This document shows positions 36,721 to 37,834 of a DNA stretch of 37,834 nt, in pieces. The notes under the pieces were generated by a model, which saw only the letters and a program-made list of their open reading frames with translations, was not told the origin of the DNA and did not search any database. How positions within the stretch are numbered: the stretch's first letter is position 1; the number at the start of each line of letters is the position of its first letter. Location of the stretch: assembly GCA_016937865.1 (NCBI GenBank), contig JAFGVS010000021.1:1-37834 (forward strand), given 5' to 3'. A program made the position numbers and the translations under genes. The stretch is from Alphaproteobacteria bacterium (GTDB taxonomy: Bacteria; Pseudomonadota; Alphaproteobacteria; Rs-D84; NBLK01).

Positions 36721-37638
36721 ATGTTAAAAATGTTATCTTTTGTTGCCGCCTTCGCCTTTCTTGCAGGTTGCCAACACAATACCCCTGTTCAAACGTGGAA
36801 TAGCCCAGAAGAAGGTGCGACACAAGAAGAACAATCTTTACCAACCGAAACAATGCCTGAAGAGCAAGTCTCATCAATGTCTGATGTCTCTATGCATCCT
36901 TCCGTTATGGGTGCCCCTGTTGGTACTTACAAAATTGGCAAACCATACAATGTTGATGGAATGACTTATACGCCTGCTGAAAACTATTCTTATCAAGCAG
37001 AAGGAATGTCTTCTTGGTATGGCGCGGAATTTGCCGGACAAAAAACAGCAAACGGTGCGATCTTTGATCCAGCCGCTTATACCGCTGCCCATAAAACATT
37101 GCCTTTGCCTTCTGTGATTAAAGTCACAAATCTAGACACTGGTAAATCTACTTATGCACGTGTTAATGACCGCGGTCCTTTTACGAAAAACCGTTTGGTT
37201 GATGTTTCTGAAGCTGTTGCTGAAGAAATCGGTATGAAACAAAGTGGAACAGCACGTGTTTCTATTGAAGTTATGGAAGCCGAAAGTAAACAGCTTAAAA
37301 TGATGGCGATGGCAAATGGTACAGACGCCGTTGTTGCCGCTGCCCCAACAGCTTTGGATCCTTCTGAAATGGCGCCTGCGGCAATCGCTCCTATGGCGAC
37401 AACCGGTGCTTTCTATGTTCAAGCTGGCGCCCTTGCGTCTAGTGCAAATGCAGAACAGCTCCGCGCACGTATTACAAGTGCTGGAAATTCATCTGTTGTA
37501 AATGAAGGTGGATATTACAAAGTACGCGTTGGACCGTTTAATACAATCCAAGAAGCACAACAAGCCCGTAACGCGCTTCAAGCCACAGGTGTTTCAAACC
37601 CAGGTCTTATCAAAGATGGCAAATGGTCGCGTTGGTAA
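36721..37638 (+). CDS. rlpA: Septal ring lytic transglycosylase RlpA family lipoprotein with C-terminal SPOR domain
   Basis: ATG 36721 gives lipobox FLAGC after AAAGGAG; DPBB SSWYGAEFAGQKTANGAIFDPAAYTAAHKTLPLPSVIKVTNLDTGKS...VNDRGPF; SPOR GAFYVQAGALASSANAEQLRARI. Confidence 0.93.
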   Translation: MLKMLSFVAAFAFLAGCQHNTPVQTWNSPEEGATQEEQSLPTETMPEEQVSSMSDVSMHPSVMGAPVGTYKIGKPYNVDGMTYTPAENYSYQAEGMSSWYGAEFAGQKTANGAIFDPAAYTAAHKTLPLPSVIKVTNLDTGKSTYARVNDRGPFTKNRLVDVSEAVAEEIGMKQSGTARVSIEVMEAESKQLKMMAMANGTDAVVAAAPTALDPSEMAPAAIAPMATTGAFYVQAGALASSANAEQLRARITSAGNSSVVNEGGYYKVRVGPFNTIQEAQQARNALQATGVSNPGLIKDGKWSRW

Positions 37639-37656
37639 ACTGACTTATCCCCATTC

Positions 37657-37686
37657 AAACGGCGTATTTATTACGCCGTTTTTTCT
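37657..37686 (+). terminator. Rho-independent terminator after rlpA
   Basis: AAACGGCGTA-tttat-TACGCCGTTT followed by a T-run. Confidence 0.85.
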
Positions 37687-37834
37687 TTCTTTTGTTTTTT
37701 GTTTCTGTTATACTCTATTGATGGAGACCCTCATATGAAATATATACTTTGGGTCAAGACAACTTTAGAGTGGATTTGATCTGAATTCTCTTAATAATAG
37801 CAGATATAAATTTTCATGTCGATGATTAAATCGA

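Noticed and set aside
1-37834. CRISPR arrays, IS elements, prophage genes, tRNA/rRNA genes
   Set aside because: No regularly spaced direct repeats, transposase or integrase motifs, phage structural genes, or tRNA/rRNA signatures were recognised; a dedicated scan (tRNAscan-SE, Infernal) was not possible here.

Overview
This 37.8 kb window looks like a moderately AT-rich alphaproteobacterial chromosome. That placement is inferred from gene content and families; no rRNA or tRNA gene was recognised. Most of the window is housekeeping: xthA, a CaCA-type cation exchanger, parE, the ftsE-ftsX-YdcF/ElyC-plsC group, DUF192-rbfA-TatA/B-like, a SPOR protein, DUF4402, dnaE, M23 peptidase-bactofilin-rpiB, fabI, dnaG, priA, recF and rlpA. 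The most unusual part is 0-12 kb. It holds a run of five tandem polytopic VirB6/TrbL-like proteins (4104-11612), led by a 69-aa two-helix protein and followed without a gap by xthA. Divergent from this run is an orphan 1260-aa charged helical protein, and the two sides share a 67-bp promoter region in which good sigma70 boxes overlap. Four of the five VirB6-like proteins share a periplasmic-loop Cys pair and three share a CWxC motif; the second paralog lacks both. A structured intergenic repeat family (GGAAATTAATCCTGGCTGT...GCCGTT plus a variable hairpin) occurs at 12.39, 15.5 and 29.05 kb, with a weaker match at 35.25 kb. Three further orphan proteins (92, 85 and 281 aa) lie among the housekeeping genes. 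Family calls rest on motif recognition only; no database search was run.
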